In this document: positions 33,743-41,358 of the stretch, one piece after another
Numbering within the stretch: the first letter of the stretch is position 1
Layout: the number at the start of each line of letters is the position of its first letter
NCBI RefSeq assembly: GCF_028527925.1
Contig: NZ_JAPESW010000017.1
Location: 19,062 to 83,061 of the forward strand
DNA from: Cellulomonas fimi
GTDB taxonomy: Bacteria; Actinomycetota; Actinomycetes; Actinomycetales; Cellulomonadaceae
Reading direction: 5' to 3'
DNA: 64,000 bases
Position numbers and translations under genes: made by a program
The notes under the pieces: generated by a model
What the model was told of the DNA's origin: nothing
Seen by the model: only the letters and a program-made list of their open reading frames with translations
Databases searched by the model: none

Positions 33743-35205
33743 GACAGCCCCTCGATCCGCTCGGTGGGCTGGTCGCCGCCGGTCGGGCCGGCGCTGCCGC
33801 TGCCGTTCGCGCGGGCCCCCGACGCGACCGGCGTGCCGACCTCGGGCGTGAGGACCGCGCGCACGACGGGCGCGGGACGACGGGCCTCGTCGGAGATGCG
33901 CAGCAGCAGCGCCACGATCACCCAGTTCGCGACGAGCGACGAGCCGCCGTACGCGAGGAGCGGCGTCGTGAGGCCCGTCAGGGGGATCAGGCGGGTCACG
34001 CCGCCGACGACGACGAACGTCTGGAAGGCGACGACGAACGCGAGGCCGCCCGCGAGGAGCTTGCCGAACCCGTCGCGCACGCCGATCGCGGTCCGCAGGC
34101 CGCGCTCGGTGAGGATCGTGTAGCAGAGCAGCAGCGCGAGCAGGCCCGTGAGGCCGAGCTCCTCGCCGAGCGACGCGATGACGAAGTCCGACTCCGCGTA
34201 CGGCACGAGGTCGGGCCGGCCCGCACCCCAGCCGGTCCCGAACAGGCCGCCGCTCGCGAGGCCGAACAGGCCGCGCACGAGCTGCCCCGAGCCGCCCGGG
34301 AAGCGGTCGAAGACCTCCTGGTCGAACGGGTGCAGCCACGCGTCGAAACGGGCCCCGACGTGCGGGAACGCGGTCGCGGCGACGACCGCGCCACCGACGA
34401 ACAGCAGCAGGCCGATGACGACCCAGCTGAGCCGCTCGGTCGCGATGTAGAGCATCGCGACGAACAGGCCGAACAGCAGCAGGGACGTGCCGAGGTCGCG
34501 CTCGAGGACGAGCACCGCGAGCGAGGCGCCCCACACGATGAGGATCGGGCCGAGGTCGCGCGGACGCGGCAGCTGCAGGCCCAGCACCTTCGGGCCCGCC
34601 AGCGCGAGCGTGTCGCGGTGGGTCACCAGGTACCCCGCGAAGAAGACCGCCAGCGCGATCTTGGCGAACTCCGCGGGCTGCATGCCGACGCCGCCGAGCC
34701 GCACCCAGATCTGCGCGCCGTTGATCGACTGGCCGATGCCGGGTACCAGCGGGAGGACCACGAGCCCGAGCGCGACGATCATCGCGGTGTACGTGTAGCG
34801 GCGCAGCGTCCGGTGGTCGCGCAGCAGCACCAGCACGAGCGCCGCGAGGACCACCGAGATCGCCGTCCAGCCGAGCTGCCGCTCCGCGAACCCGGCCGCC
34901 TTGTCCCGCGCCTCGTACGCGATGTCGATGCGGTAGATCATCGCCAGGCCCACACCGTTGAGCGCGACCGCGACGGGCAGGATCACCGGGTCCGCGTACG
35001 GCGCACGCCAGCGCAGGACCAGGTGCAGCGCGACCGCGAGACCCGTCAGGCCCGCCGCGTAGCCGATGACGTCCGCCGGCACGCTGCCGTCGATGCCCAG
35101 GCCCACGAGGGCGTAGCCCGCCACCGCGATCGCGAGCGCCAGCACGAGCAGGCCGAGCTCGACGCCGCGCCCCGCCCGCACCTGGTGCGGCTGCACGGTC
35201 GCCAT
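33739..35205 (-). CDS. rodA: RodA/FtsW SEDS peptidoglycan glycosyltransferase
   Basis: 488 residues, about ten to twelve membrane helices from residue ~15 to 450. Polymerises lipid II in elongation. SEDS pattern: GIGQSINGAQIWVRLGGVGMQPAEFAKIALAVFFAGYL in consecutive segments with the conserved Q-P-A/S-E, FLWERDLGTSLL-like VLERDLGTSLLLF, and GLTTPLLAYGGSSL near the end. A C-terminal Gly/Ser/Pro-rich tail is extra. ATG 35205 is preferred because GAGGTGG lies 5-6 bases upstream; GTG 35214 would add three residues and sits one base after the phosphatase stop. Works with PbpA. Confidence 0.95.
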   Translation of the reverse strand: MATVQPHQVRAGRGVELGLLVLALAIAVAGYALVGLGIDGSVPADVIGYAAGLTGLAVALHLVLRWRAPYADPVILPVAVALNGVGLAMIYRIDIAYEARDKAAGFAERQLGWTAISVVLAALVLVLLRDHRTLRRYTYTAMIVALGLVVLPLVPGIGQSINGAQIWVRLGGVGMQPAEFAKIALAVFFAGYLVTHRDTLALAGPKVLGLQLPRPRDLGPILIVWGASLAVLVLERDLGTSLLLFGLFVAMLYIATERLSWVVIGLLLFVGGAVVAATAFPHVGARFDAWLHPFDQEVFDRFPGGSGQLVRGLFGLASGGLFGTGWGAGRPDLVPYAESDFVIASLGEELGLTGLLALLLCYTILTERGLRTAIGVRDGFGKLLAGGLAFVVAFQTFVVVGGVTRLIPLTGLTTPLLAYGGSSLVANWVIVALLLRISDEARRPAPVVRAVLTPEVGTPVASGARANGSGSAGPTGGDQPTERIEGLS

Positions 35206-35215
35206 CACGTCCACC

Positions 35216-36628
35216 TCACGGGCTGGTCACCCCGGCAGCCGGGTCGACCGCGGGCGGCGTCGTCGGCTCGACGGCCGGCAGGAGGGGCGTCGCCGTGGCC
35301 GACGGGGTCGGCGTCGCCTTGTCGGCGTCGTCCTCCGCGTCCGCCTCGAGCATCCGCACGAGGTCGCGGGCGTCCTCGAGCGACGTCGCGTGGATCGTCT
35401 GCTCGACGCGTTCGCGCAGGTAGGCGGAGCCGAGGTCCTCCATCGACGTCCCCGACCGCTCGACCACGGTCGACAGCGCGACCGGGCCGAGCGTCTGCGG
35501 CAGGCCGCGCAGGATCACGACCTCCCCGTCGGAGTCCGCCACGTAGTACTGCGTCTGCGTCCACAGGTAGCCGAGCGCGAGCACCGCGACCGTCAGCACG
35601 CCCGCGATGGTCCAGACGACGCCCGCGCGCACCCGGCGGCCCCGCGCCGGTGCGTCGTCCTCGTCCTCGTCGTCGTCACCGACCGCGCCGACGGTCACGG
35701 GCAGCGACGGCGTGTCCGCCGGGTCGTCGTCCGTGTCGTCGGCGGGCTCCTGCGCCTTCTGCTTCCGTGCCGCCGACTGCGCGAGCGACGCCGCGCGCGC
35801 CGCCGGACCGTCCGCCGCCGACGTCGGCTCGTTGCGCGTCGTCGCCGCCGCACCCACGACCGTCGCGGCCGTCGTCGGACCCGCGCCGTCCGCCACGTCG
35901 TCGAGCTCGATGACGTCCGCCAGCACCACGGTCACGTTGTCGCCGCCGCCCGCTCGCAGGGCCAGCTGCACGAGCCGGTCCGCGCACGCGTCGACGTCCG
36001 CGATCGTGCGCAGCGTCTCCTCGATCGTGTCCGCGCTGACGAAGCCCGACAGGCCGTCGGAGCACAGCAGCCACCGGTCGCCCGGACGCGCCTCCCGGAC
36101 CGACAGGTCCGGCGTGACCTCGGCGTCGAAGTCGCCCAGCACGCGCATGACGACCGAGCGCTGCGGGTGGTGCTCGGCCTCCTCGGGCGTGATCCGGCCG
36201 ATGTCCACGAGGTGCTGCACGAACGTGTGGTCCGTCGTCACCTGCGTCAGCACGCCGTCGCGGAACAGGTACCCGCGCGAGTCGCCCAGGTGCACCATCG
36301 CGAGCTTGTTCCCCGCGCGGAGGATCGCGATGACCGTCGTCCCCATGCCCGCGAGGTCCGGGTCCGCGTCGACGCGCGCCAGCAGGTCGTCGCGCGCCGA
36401 CTCCAGCGCCGCCTCGAGCTGGTCCAGCGCGTCGTCCGGGCCGTGCGACTCCCCGTCGAGCGGGGCGAACGCCGCGACCGCGACCGACGACGCCACGTCG
36501 CCCCCCGCGTGCCCGCCCATGCCGTCCGCGACCATGAGCAGGTGCGGACCCGCGTAGGCGGAGTCCTGGTTGTTCGTGCGCACGAGCCCGACGTCCGAGC
36601 GCGCCGCATACCTGAGGGCGACGGTCAC
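35216..36628 (-). CDS. pstP: PP2C-family Ser/Thr protein phosphatase
   Basis: 470 residues, GTG at 36628 with AGAGG upstream. Metal-dependent phosphatase that reverses PknA/PknB phosphorylation. Catalytic domain ~1-240: SDVGLVRTNNQDS, the metal-binding VADGMGGHAGGD, GDSRGYLFRDG, WLLCSDGLSGFV and the final GGDNVTVV. An acidic/alanine linker precedes one membrane helix (about 340-360), then an outside domain of ~80 residues ending in Thr/Pro repeats. Two bases of separation or less on both sides show a compact operon. This layout equals PstP of Mycobacterium and Stp of others. Confidence 0.95.
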   Translation of the reverse strand: MTVALRYAARSDVGLVRTNNQDSAYAGPHLLMVADGMGGHAGGDVASSVAVAAFAPLDGESHGPDDALDQLEAALESARDDLLARVDADPDLAGMGTTVIAILRAGNKLAMVHLGDSRGYLFRDGVLTQVTTDHTFVQHLVDIGRITPEEAEHHPQRSVVMRVLGDFDAEVTPDLSVREARPGDRWLLCSDGLSGFVSADTIEETLRTIADVDACADRLVQLALRAGGGDNVTVVLADVIELDDVADGAGPTTAATVVGAAATTRNEPTSAADGPAARAASLAQSAARKQKAQEPADDTDDDPADTPSLPVTVGAVGDDDEDEDDAPARGRRVRAGVVWTIAGVLTVAVLALGYLWTQTQYYVADSDGEVVILRGLPQTLGPVALSTVVERSGTSMEDLGSAYLRERVEQTIHATSLEDARDLVRMLEADAEDDADKATPTPSATATPLLPAVEPTTPPAVDPAAGVTSP

Positions 36629-36632
36629 CGGG

Positions 36633-37172
36633 TTACCTCTGCAGCTCGAGCACGCTCTGTCCCACGCGGACCGGTGTACCGGTCGGCAGGGGGATCGGTC
36701 CGTCGACGCGCTGGTCGGCCAGGAACGTCCCGTTCGTCGAGCCGAGGTCCTCCACGAACCACTGCCCGTCCTGCGGGAAGACGCGCGCGTGCCGGGAGGA
36801 GGAGTAGTCGTCGTCGAGGACCAGCGTGCACGACGGCGCGCGGCCGATGAGCACGGGCGCCGTGCCGAGCGGGACGATCGTGCCGCGCAGCGGGCCCTCC
36901 GTCACGACCAGCTTGCGCGGGCCCGAGCCGCTGCGCGCCGAGCGCGGGGTGCGCACGGGTGCCGGGGCCGGTGCGGCCGGTGCGGGAGCAGCCACGGCCT
37001 CGGCCGGCTGCGGGCGCGCGGGCGGAGCGGCCGCCGCACGGTTCGCCCGACGGCGGTCCGTGATGCGCGTGCCGTACAGGTCGCGGCGCAGCACGCTGAT
37101 CGCCGACAGCACCAGCACCCACAGCAACGCGAGGTACCCCAGCCGCAGCAGGGTGATCGTCAGCTCACTCAT
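36633..37172 (-). CDS. fhaB: FHA-domain protein FhaB (FipA-like)
   Basis: 179 residues. N-terminal membrane helix (about 5-27, ITLLRLGYLALLWVLVLSAISVL), a Pro/Ala-rich linker, then an FHA domain (~88-179) that reads phosphothreonine. FHA core: LIGRAPSCTLVLDDDYSSSRHARVF with the Arg, Ser and SxxH residues, then DLGSTNGTFL. A kinase-regulated adaptor for division and wall proteins in mycobacteria. Stop lies four bases before the phosphatase start. Confidence 0.93.
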   Translation of the reverse strand: MSELTITLLRLGYLALLWVLVLSAISVLRRDLYGTRITDRRRANRAAAAPPARPQPAEAVAAPAPAAPAPAPVRTPRSARSGSGPRKLVVTEGPLRGTIVPLGTAPVLIGRAPSCTLVLDDDYSSSRHARVFPQDGQWFVEDLGSTNGTFLADQRVDGPIPLPTGTPVRVGQSVLELQR

Positions 37173-37181
37173 GCGCCGGCG

Positions 37182-37889
37182 TCACTCGTCCAGGTCCGGC
37201 TCGCCGCCCGTCCAGAACAGGATCCGGGTGCGGCCGATCATGAGGGTGTTGCCGTCCACCAGCGTCGCCGCCGGGACGTGGTGCCCCTCCACGTACAGAC
37301 CGTTCGTCGAGCCCATGTCGGACGCGATCACGCCGTCCGGCGTCACCCGGATCTCCAGGTGGCGGCGCGAGACGCCCGGGTCGTCCACGATGATGTCGGC
37401 CTCCGAGCCGCGGCCGATCACCGTCACCGGGCCCGTGAGGATGTAGCGCTGGTCGTCCACGATCAGCAGCGGGTGGCGCGACGTCGGCGCCGTCGCCGCA
37501 GCCGGCGCGACCGCGCCGCGCACCGTCGCGCTGTGCACCCGGAACCGACCCGTCTCGAGGTCCGCGTCCTCGCCGAACGACACCGTCACCGGCCCGACGA
37601 ACGCGTACCGCTGGCTCGCGGCGTGCTCGGTGACGGTCGCGGCGAACTCGTCCGCCATCGCCTCCGCGCCCCACTCCTCCACGTGGTCGTAGTCGGCAGA
37701 CGCGAGCTCGATCGTGAACTCGTTCGGCACCACCGTGCGGTCGCGTCCCACGACCGCCGCACGGTCGTCGAGCTCCCGGCGCAGCGCGCTCGCGAGCTCC
37801 ACCGGCTTCAGCTCGCTGCGGAAGGCCTTGGCGAAAGCGTTGTTCACGACGCGCTCGACGCCGTTCTCGAACTTGTCGAGGAAGCCCAC
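37182..37889 (-). CDS. fhaA: DUF3662 and FHA domain protein FhaA
   Basis: 235 residues, GTG at 37889 placed five bases after GGGAGG; a second GTG at 37895 is possible. N-terminal DUF3662 domain (~1-125): GFLDKFENGVERVVNNAFAKAFRSELKPVELASAL and FTIELASADYD. Then an FHA domain (~150-235): VIGRGSEADIIVDDPGVSRRHLEI and DMGSTNGLYVEGH. First gene of the leftward phosphosignalling operon; FhaA binds phosphorylated MviN/FhaA partners in mycobacteria to control wall synthesis. The promoter must lie in 37890-38145. Confidence 0.94.
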   Translation of the reverse strand: MGFLDKFENGVERVVNNAFAKAFRSELKPVELASALRRELDDRAAVVGRDRTVVPNEFTIELASADYDHVEEWGAEAMADEFAATVTEHAASQRYAFVGPVTVSFGEDADLETGRFRVHSATVRGAVAPAAATAPTSRHPLLIVDDQRYILTGPVTVIGRGSEADIIVDDPGVSRRHLEIRVTPDGVIASDMGSTNGLYVEGHHVPAATLVDGNTLMIGRTRILFWTGGEPDLDE

Positions 37890-38145
37890 GCCCACCTCCC
37901 TTACCCGTGCTGTGCCGTGGCCGCGCCGATCGTCGGCGGCCGTCCTGGACGTTGATGGTATCCGTGCCGCGGCTGTCACGACCGGGTGAGGCGGGTGTTG
38001 TCGTGGGAGGACTCGGGGGAGGTCCCGTGCGGTGGTGCGTCGCGGGGTGCGTCGGCGGTGTTCCGCGGGGGTCGTACGGCCGTCGTCGCAGGTCATCCGG
38101 CCGAGTCGGGAACCAGGTCGACGCCGTGCTAATGTTCTCCGGCGC

Positions 38146-38228
38146 GCGCGAGTGGCGGAACGGCAGACGCGCTGGCTTCAGGTGCCAGTGTCCGAAAGGG
38201 CGTGGGGGTTCAAATCCCCCCTCGCGCA
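38146..38228 (+). tRNA. tRNA-Leu (anticodon CAG)
   Basis: 83-base class II tRNA. Acceptor GCGCGAG (38146-38152) pairs with CTCGCGC (38221-38227), discriminator A. Anticodon stem CTGGC/GCCAG with loop TTCAGGT, anticodon CAG. Variable arm TGTCCGAAAGGGCGT and T arm GGGGGTTCAAATCCCCC are present. CCA is not encoded. A TAATGT hexamer at 38130-38135 may be its -10, though close. Confidence 0.97.
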
Positions 38229-38266
38229 CAGAGGGGTGGTTCCCGAAGGAGCCGCCCGAGCAGTAC

Positions 38267-38304
38267 CGAAGCTCCCGGTCAGGGTTCCCTGGCCGGGAGC
38301 TTCG
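38267..38304. terminator. Terminator after tRNA-Leu
   Basis: CGAAGCTCCCGG (38267-38278) pairs with CCGGGAGCTTCG (38293-38304), a 12-bp perfect stem with a 14-base loop, followed by TCGTT. It follows tRNA-Leu by about 40 bases. Confidence 0.88.
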
Positions 38305-38351
38305 TCGTTCATCGGGTGCCTGCGGCGGGCCGGGGCTCGGTCTGCGGGCAG

Positions 38352-38388
38352 CGAGGAGCCCCGCCGAGCGGCTCGACGGGGCTCCTCG
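38352..38388. terminator. Second strong hairpin, probably ending the leftward surface-protein gene
   Basis: CGAGGAGCCCCG (38352-38363) pairs with CGGGGCTCCTCG (38377-38388), 12 bp perfect. It lies about 160 bases beyond the stop of the leftward gene at 38547 and after the tRNA terminator. The stretch 38389-38546 has no gene. Confidence 0.75.
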
Positions 38389-38546
38389 GCGGGTTTCCCG
38401 CTGCCCTCAGGGGTCGTCCGTGTGCGGCGTGGTGACGCCGGTCGGGCGGCTCGTCGCAGGGCTCCTTGCCGAGATCGACCTGCCAGGGGCCGGGTAGACG
38501 GTGGACGAGGTGCCGGCTGCCGCGGCGCGGAGCACCGGGATGACCC

Positions 38547-40910
38547 TCACGCGTCGTCCTGCTCAGGGAGAGATGCCCCTCGGCGGCGCAGCACGACGAG
38601 CGCCCCACCGACCAGGATCAGGGCGAGCGCGGTCGGGACGATCCAGGGGTCCGAGAAGCCCGTCGCGGGCAGCCTCCCGCCCCAGGCTGCGCCCGCGCGG
38701 GGCGTGCCGGTGCGCTGGGCGACCGTGGTCGTGCCGGAGCCTCCCGACGGACCGGCGGGGTCGGCGGGAGCCGGCGCTCCGGCGCCGGGGCCCGGCGGGT
38801 CGACCGGGCCGGGGTCCGGCGGGTCGGTCGGCTCGGGTGCGATCTGGACGATCGGGCCACCGCCCAGCCACGCCATGCTCTCCGCGCCCTCGGCGAAGGT
38901 GCCGACGGCGTCGCCGGCCCGGGCGGCCGGGGCGGCCAGCGGCACGCTCACCGCGTCGTAGAGGGAGGACTGCACGGTCGCCGGCAGGGTCGGGTGCTCC
39001 TGCTGGAACTGCTCCGCGGGCATCGCCTCACGCGGCGTGTCCGGGAGCGTCACGCCGCCGACGATGTCCATCCAGTACTCCATCTCCCCGAACGTCCACT
39101 CGTACCGGAAGAGGGGCGTGCTCAGCTGCTCGATGTACTCGTCGAAGACGTCCTGCGGGTCCCACGCCGTGCGCGCCGGCCACGCCGAGACGTCACCGGA
39201 GCCGATCACGTCGTGGAACGCGCCCGGACGCTCGGCGTCGCGCTCCTTCAGCCACTGCGCGGCCACCCGGGACGTGTACACGCGACGCAGGTCCGCGTAC
39301 TCCGGGGCGGTGTTCACCCGCTGCTCGAGCAGCGGCGCGAACGTGTCGGCGATCCGCTGCGTGTTGCGGTCCACGATGTCCTGAGGCGCGTCCTCGCAGA
39401 GGTCCTCCTCCTGGCCCGGCGGGCGCCAGTCGATGTCCATCGGCTCGTACCGGGCCGCCAGGGGCGCGTCGAGGATGTACAGCTGGTCGCCGTCCTCGCG
39501 GACGGTCGCCGGCTTGGGCTCGACCCACATCCGGTACGACCCGTGGCAGATCAGGCCGTCGGAGGTGCGCTCCATCGAGTCCCAGAACGCCTTGCCGTGC
39601 TCCGTGGCCGGGTCCATGTACGTGTTCTGCGTCTCCTTGAACCGCAGGTCCGCCTGCAGCAGCACGCGCCCCGCGTCGGTGGTCGCGAACTGCGGGTCGA
39701 TGATCGACTCCGGCGTGTCCGGGTTGAGGTTGACCCAGAACTGGCTCTGGTCGAGGGACAGCCAGGTGAACAGCGCGTCGGAGGACAGGTCGAGCGCGGC
39801 CTCGCCCCCGTACCCCGGCTCGGCCTCGCCGTCGTCCGGCAGCTCGGCTGCGGAGAAGGCGTACCCGAAGTCCTTGGTCTGCGGGTTGTCGGACACGTAG
39901 TGCAGCTCGAGCGACGTCCAGTCGATGCCGCCCGGTCGCCGCGGACCGAAGCCCTGGCGGCGCTGGTCGTTCGCGAAGTCGTCCGCGAGGCGCCGGGCCT
40001 CGCGCGCATCGGCGGCCGTCCGGCCCGAGCGCTGGGCGAGGTCCTTGGCGGCGCCGCCGGTCGGCCTGTTCGGGTCGGGGCTCATGGAGCTGTTGCCGGG
40101 GTTCGACGCCGGGTTCTGCAGGCGCGCGGTGGACTCCAGCACGACGTACCGCACGCCGTACTGGTTCATCAGCCGGACCTGCCCGGGCAGCGGCTCCTGG
40201 CTGAAGACGTAGTACACCCTCCAGCCCGACCCGCGCATCAGCGCCTGGTCGGCCCGCAGCTGGTCGAGCTTGAGCGGTGAGCCACCGGACTTGAGCTCGT
40301 AGGCGACCTGCCGGTTGCGGTTCACGGAGTCGTACCGGCGGTCGTACCCGAGGTTCTTCTCCTTCGCGAGCTGCGTGTCCTCGCACATCCAGTCCGGGCC
40401 GCCGAGCTTCAGGCGCCGCCCGACGTTGCGGTGGAAGCCGTCGCCCCGCGAGTCGTTGGCCATGTTCGGGATGTACGTGTTGCGCCAGCGCTCCCACTCC
40501 CACTCGCCGCCGCTGGTCGTGTACTCCTTCCAGCGCCGGAGCATGTGGTCCTCGGACCCGGCGGGGAAGTTCCTGTACTCGCCCTGCAGCGCGTCGAGCT
40601 CCGCACTGGTCGGCGCCGCACGGTTCCGGTACGCCTCGGCGGGGTTCTCGTACGTGTAGTCCGGGATCTTCTCCTTGTGCCCCGCCGGCACGTTCTTCCC
40701 GCCGGGCAGGTCGTCGTCACCCGCGATGCCGTCGATGCCGTCGATCAGCTCGTCGCACTGGATGTCGAAGCGGGGTGCGGCCTCCACCTCGCCGACCGGG
40801 ACGAGCACGACCGTGACGGCGAGCGCGAGCCCGGCGGCGATGCCGAGCAGGTCCCGGAACCGGTCGCGGCGCCGTTCTGGGCGCAGCAAGTTGCGGCGTG
40901 ACACGTCCAT
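38547..40910 (-). CDS. LPATG-anchored surface protein with nuclease-like PD-(D/E)xK motif
   Basis: 787 residues, ATG at 40910 after AGGGG. Signal peptide ~1-44 (twin-Arg SRRNLL, long basic start, hydrophobic core ~22-40). Residues ~175-250 show a restriction-endonuclease-fold pattern: GYDRRYDSVNRNRQ, strand VAYELKSGG, then a strand VYYVFSQEP. D194, E205 and K207 form a possible PD-(D/E)xK set. The ~250-680 part is acidic and unrecognised, with many Trp and Tyr. A Pro/Gly linker (~690-740) leads to LPATG, a membrane helix and an RRR tail, the standard sortase sorting signal. It should be wall-linked. Role is unknown: a contact toxin, nutrient nuclease or adhesin are options. No immunity gene is adjacent. 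Confidence 0.7.
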   Translation of the reverse strand: MDVSRRNLLRPERRRDRFRDLLGIAAGLALAVTVVLVPVGEVEAAPRFDIQCDELIDGIDGIAGDDDLPGGKNVPAGHKEKIPDYTYENPAEAYRNRAAPTSAELDALQGEYRNFPAGSEDHMLRRWKEYTTSGGEWEWERWRNTYIPNMANDSRGDGFHRNVGRRLKLGGPDWMCEDTQLAKEKNLGYDRRYDSVNRNRQVAYELKSGGSPLKLDQLRADQALMRGSGWRVYYVFSQEPLPGQVRLMNQYGVRYVVLESTARLQNPASNPGNSSMSPDPNRPTGGAAKDLAQRSGRTAADAREARRLADDFANDQRRQGFGPRRPGGIDWTSLELHYVSDNPQTKDFGYAFSAAELPDDGEAEPGYGGEAALDLSSDALFTWLSLDQSQFWVNLNPDTPESIIDPQFATTDAGRVLLQADLRFKETQNTYMDPATEHGKAFWDSMERTSDGLICHGSYRMWVEPKPATVREDGDQLYILDAPLAARYEPMDIDWRPPGQEEDLCEDAPQDIVDRNTQRIADTFAPLLEQRVNTAPEYADLRRVYTSRVAAQWLKERDAERPGAFHDVIGSGDVSAWPARTAWDPQDVFDEYIEQLSTPLFRYEWTFGEMEYWMDIVGGVTLPDTPREAMPAEQFQQEHPTLPATVQSSLYDAVSVPLAAPAARAGDAVGTFAEGAESMAWLGGGPIVQIAPEPTDPPDPGPVDPPGPGAGAPAPADPAGPSGGSGTTTVAQRTGTPRAGAAWGGRLPATGFSDPWIVPTALALILVGGALVVLRRRGASLPEQDDA

Positions 40911-41358
40911 CTGGGGCCCCCTGAGACCAGCGCGACGCAAACCCCGTCAGGCTGTCGCAAACCGTGCAGAACGGTCAAGGTGTTACTGGGACCGCTTCCT
41001 CACGACCGGTGAGAGAGCGGTCCGGCGCCCGGCTCCCGCGGCCAGCAGCGGGCGCGCGCGGACCAGGGCGCTCAGCGACTTGCTGTCGGCGCGACACGGC
41101 CCGCGTCACGAGGTGCCCGTCGTCGCGGACCACCGGCCTTACGTTCGGCCACGCCCACGTCGTACGTCGCGCGCAAAGGACTACTGCCCGACGGCGTCGA
41201 CCGGCACCATGTCCCTCGAGGCCTACAGCCAGGCATCCTTCGCCTACCTCTCTGGATGAAACCCGCCTGGTGGATCTCCTCACGTGGACCGGCGCCCGAC
41301 GGGCGCCGGTCCCTCGTTCTCCGGCCGCGATCGTCGGCCCACCGTCGGAAGGAACACC
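40911..41358. other. Divergent intergenic region of 448 bases
   Basis: Lies between two divergent genes and should hold both promoters. Near the left gene, GGTCAA at 40973-40978 reads TTGACC on the minus strand, a fair -35. GCAAACC occurs twice (40937-40943 and 40957-40963). A perfect hairpin is at 41288-41310. A 16-codon ATG frame at 41211-41261 has no support. No larger gene was credible in any frame; translated frames are arginine-rich shadow type. Confidence 0.5.
41288..41310. terminator. Perfect hairpin 49 bases before the TerD-like gene
   Basis: ACCGGCGCCC (41288-41297) and GGGCGCCGGT (41301-41310) with a 3-base loop, followed by CCCTCGTTCT. The form is that of a rho-independent terminator, but no gene ends just before it on the + strand. 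It may be a leader attenuator for the next gene. Confidence 0.55.

Noticed and set aside
41211..41261. 16-codon ORF before the TerD-like gene
   Set aside because: No ribosome site, no conserved pattern and chance is sufficient.
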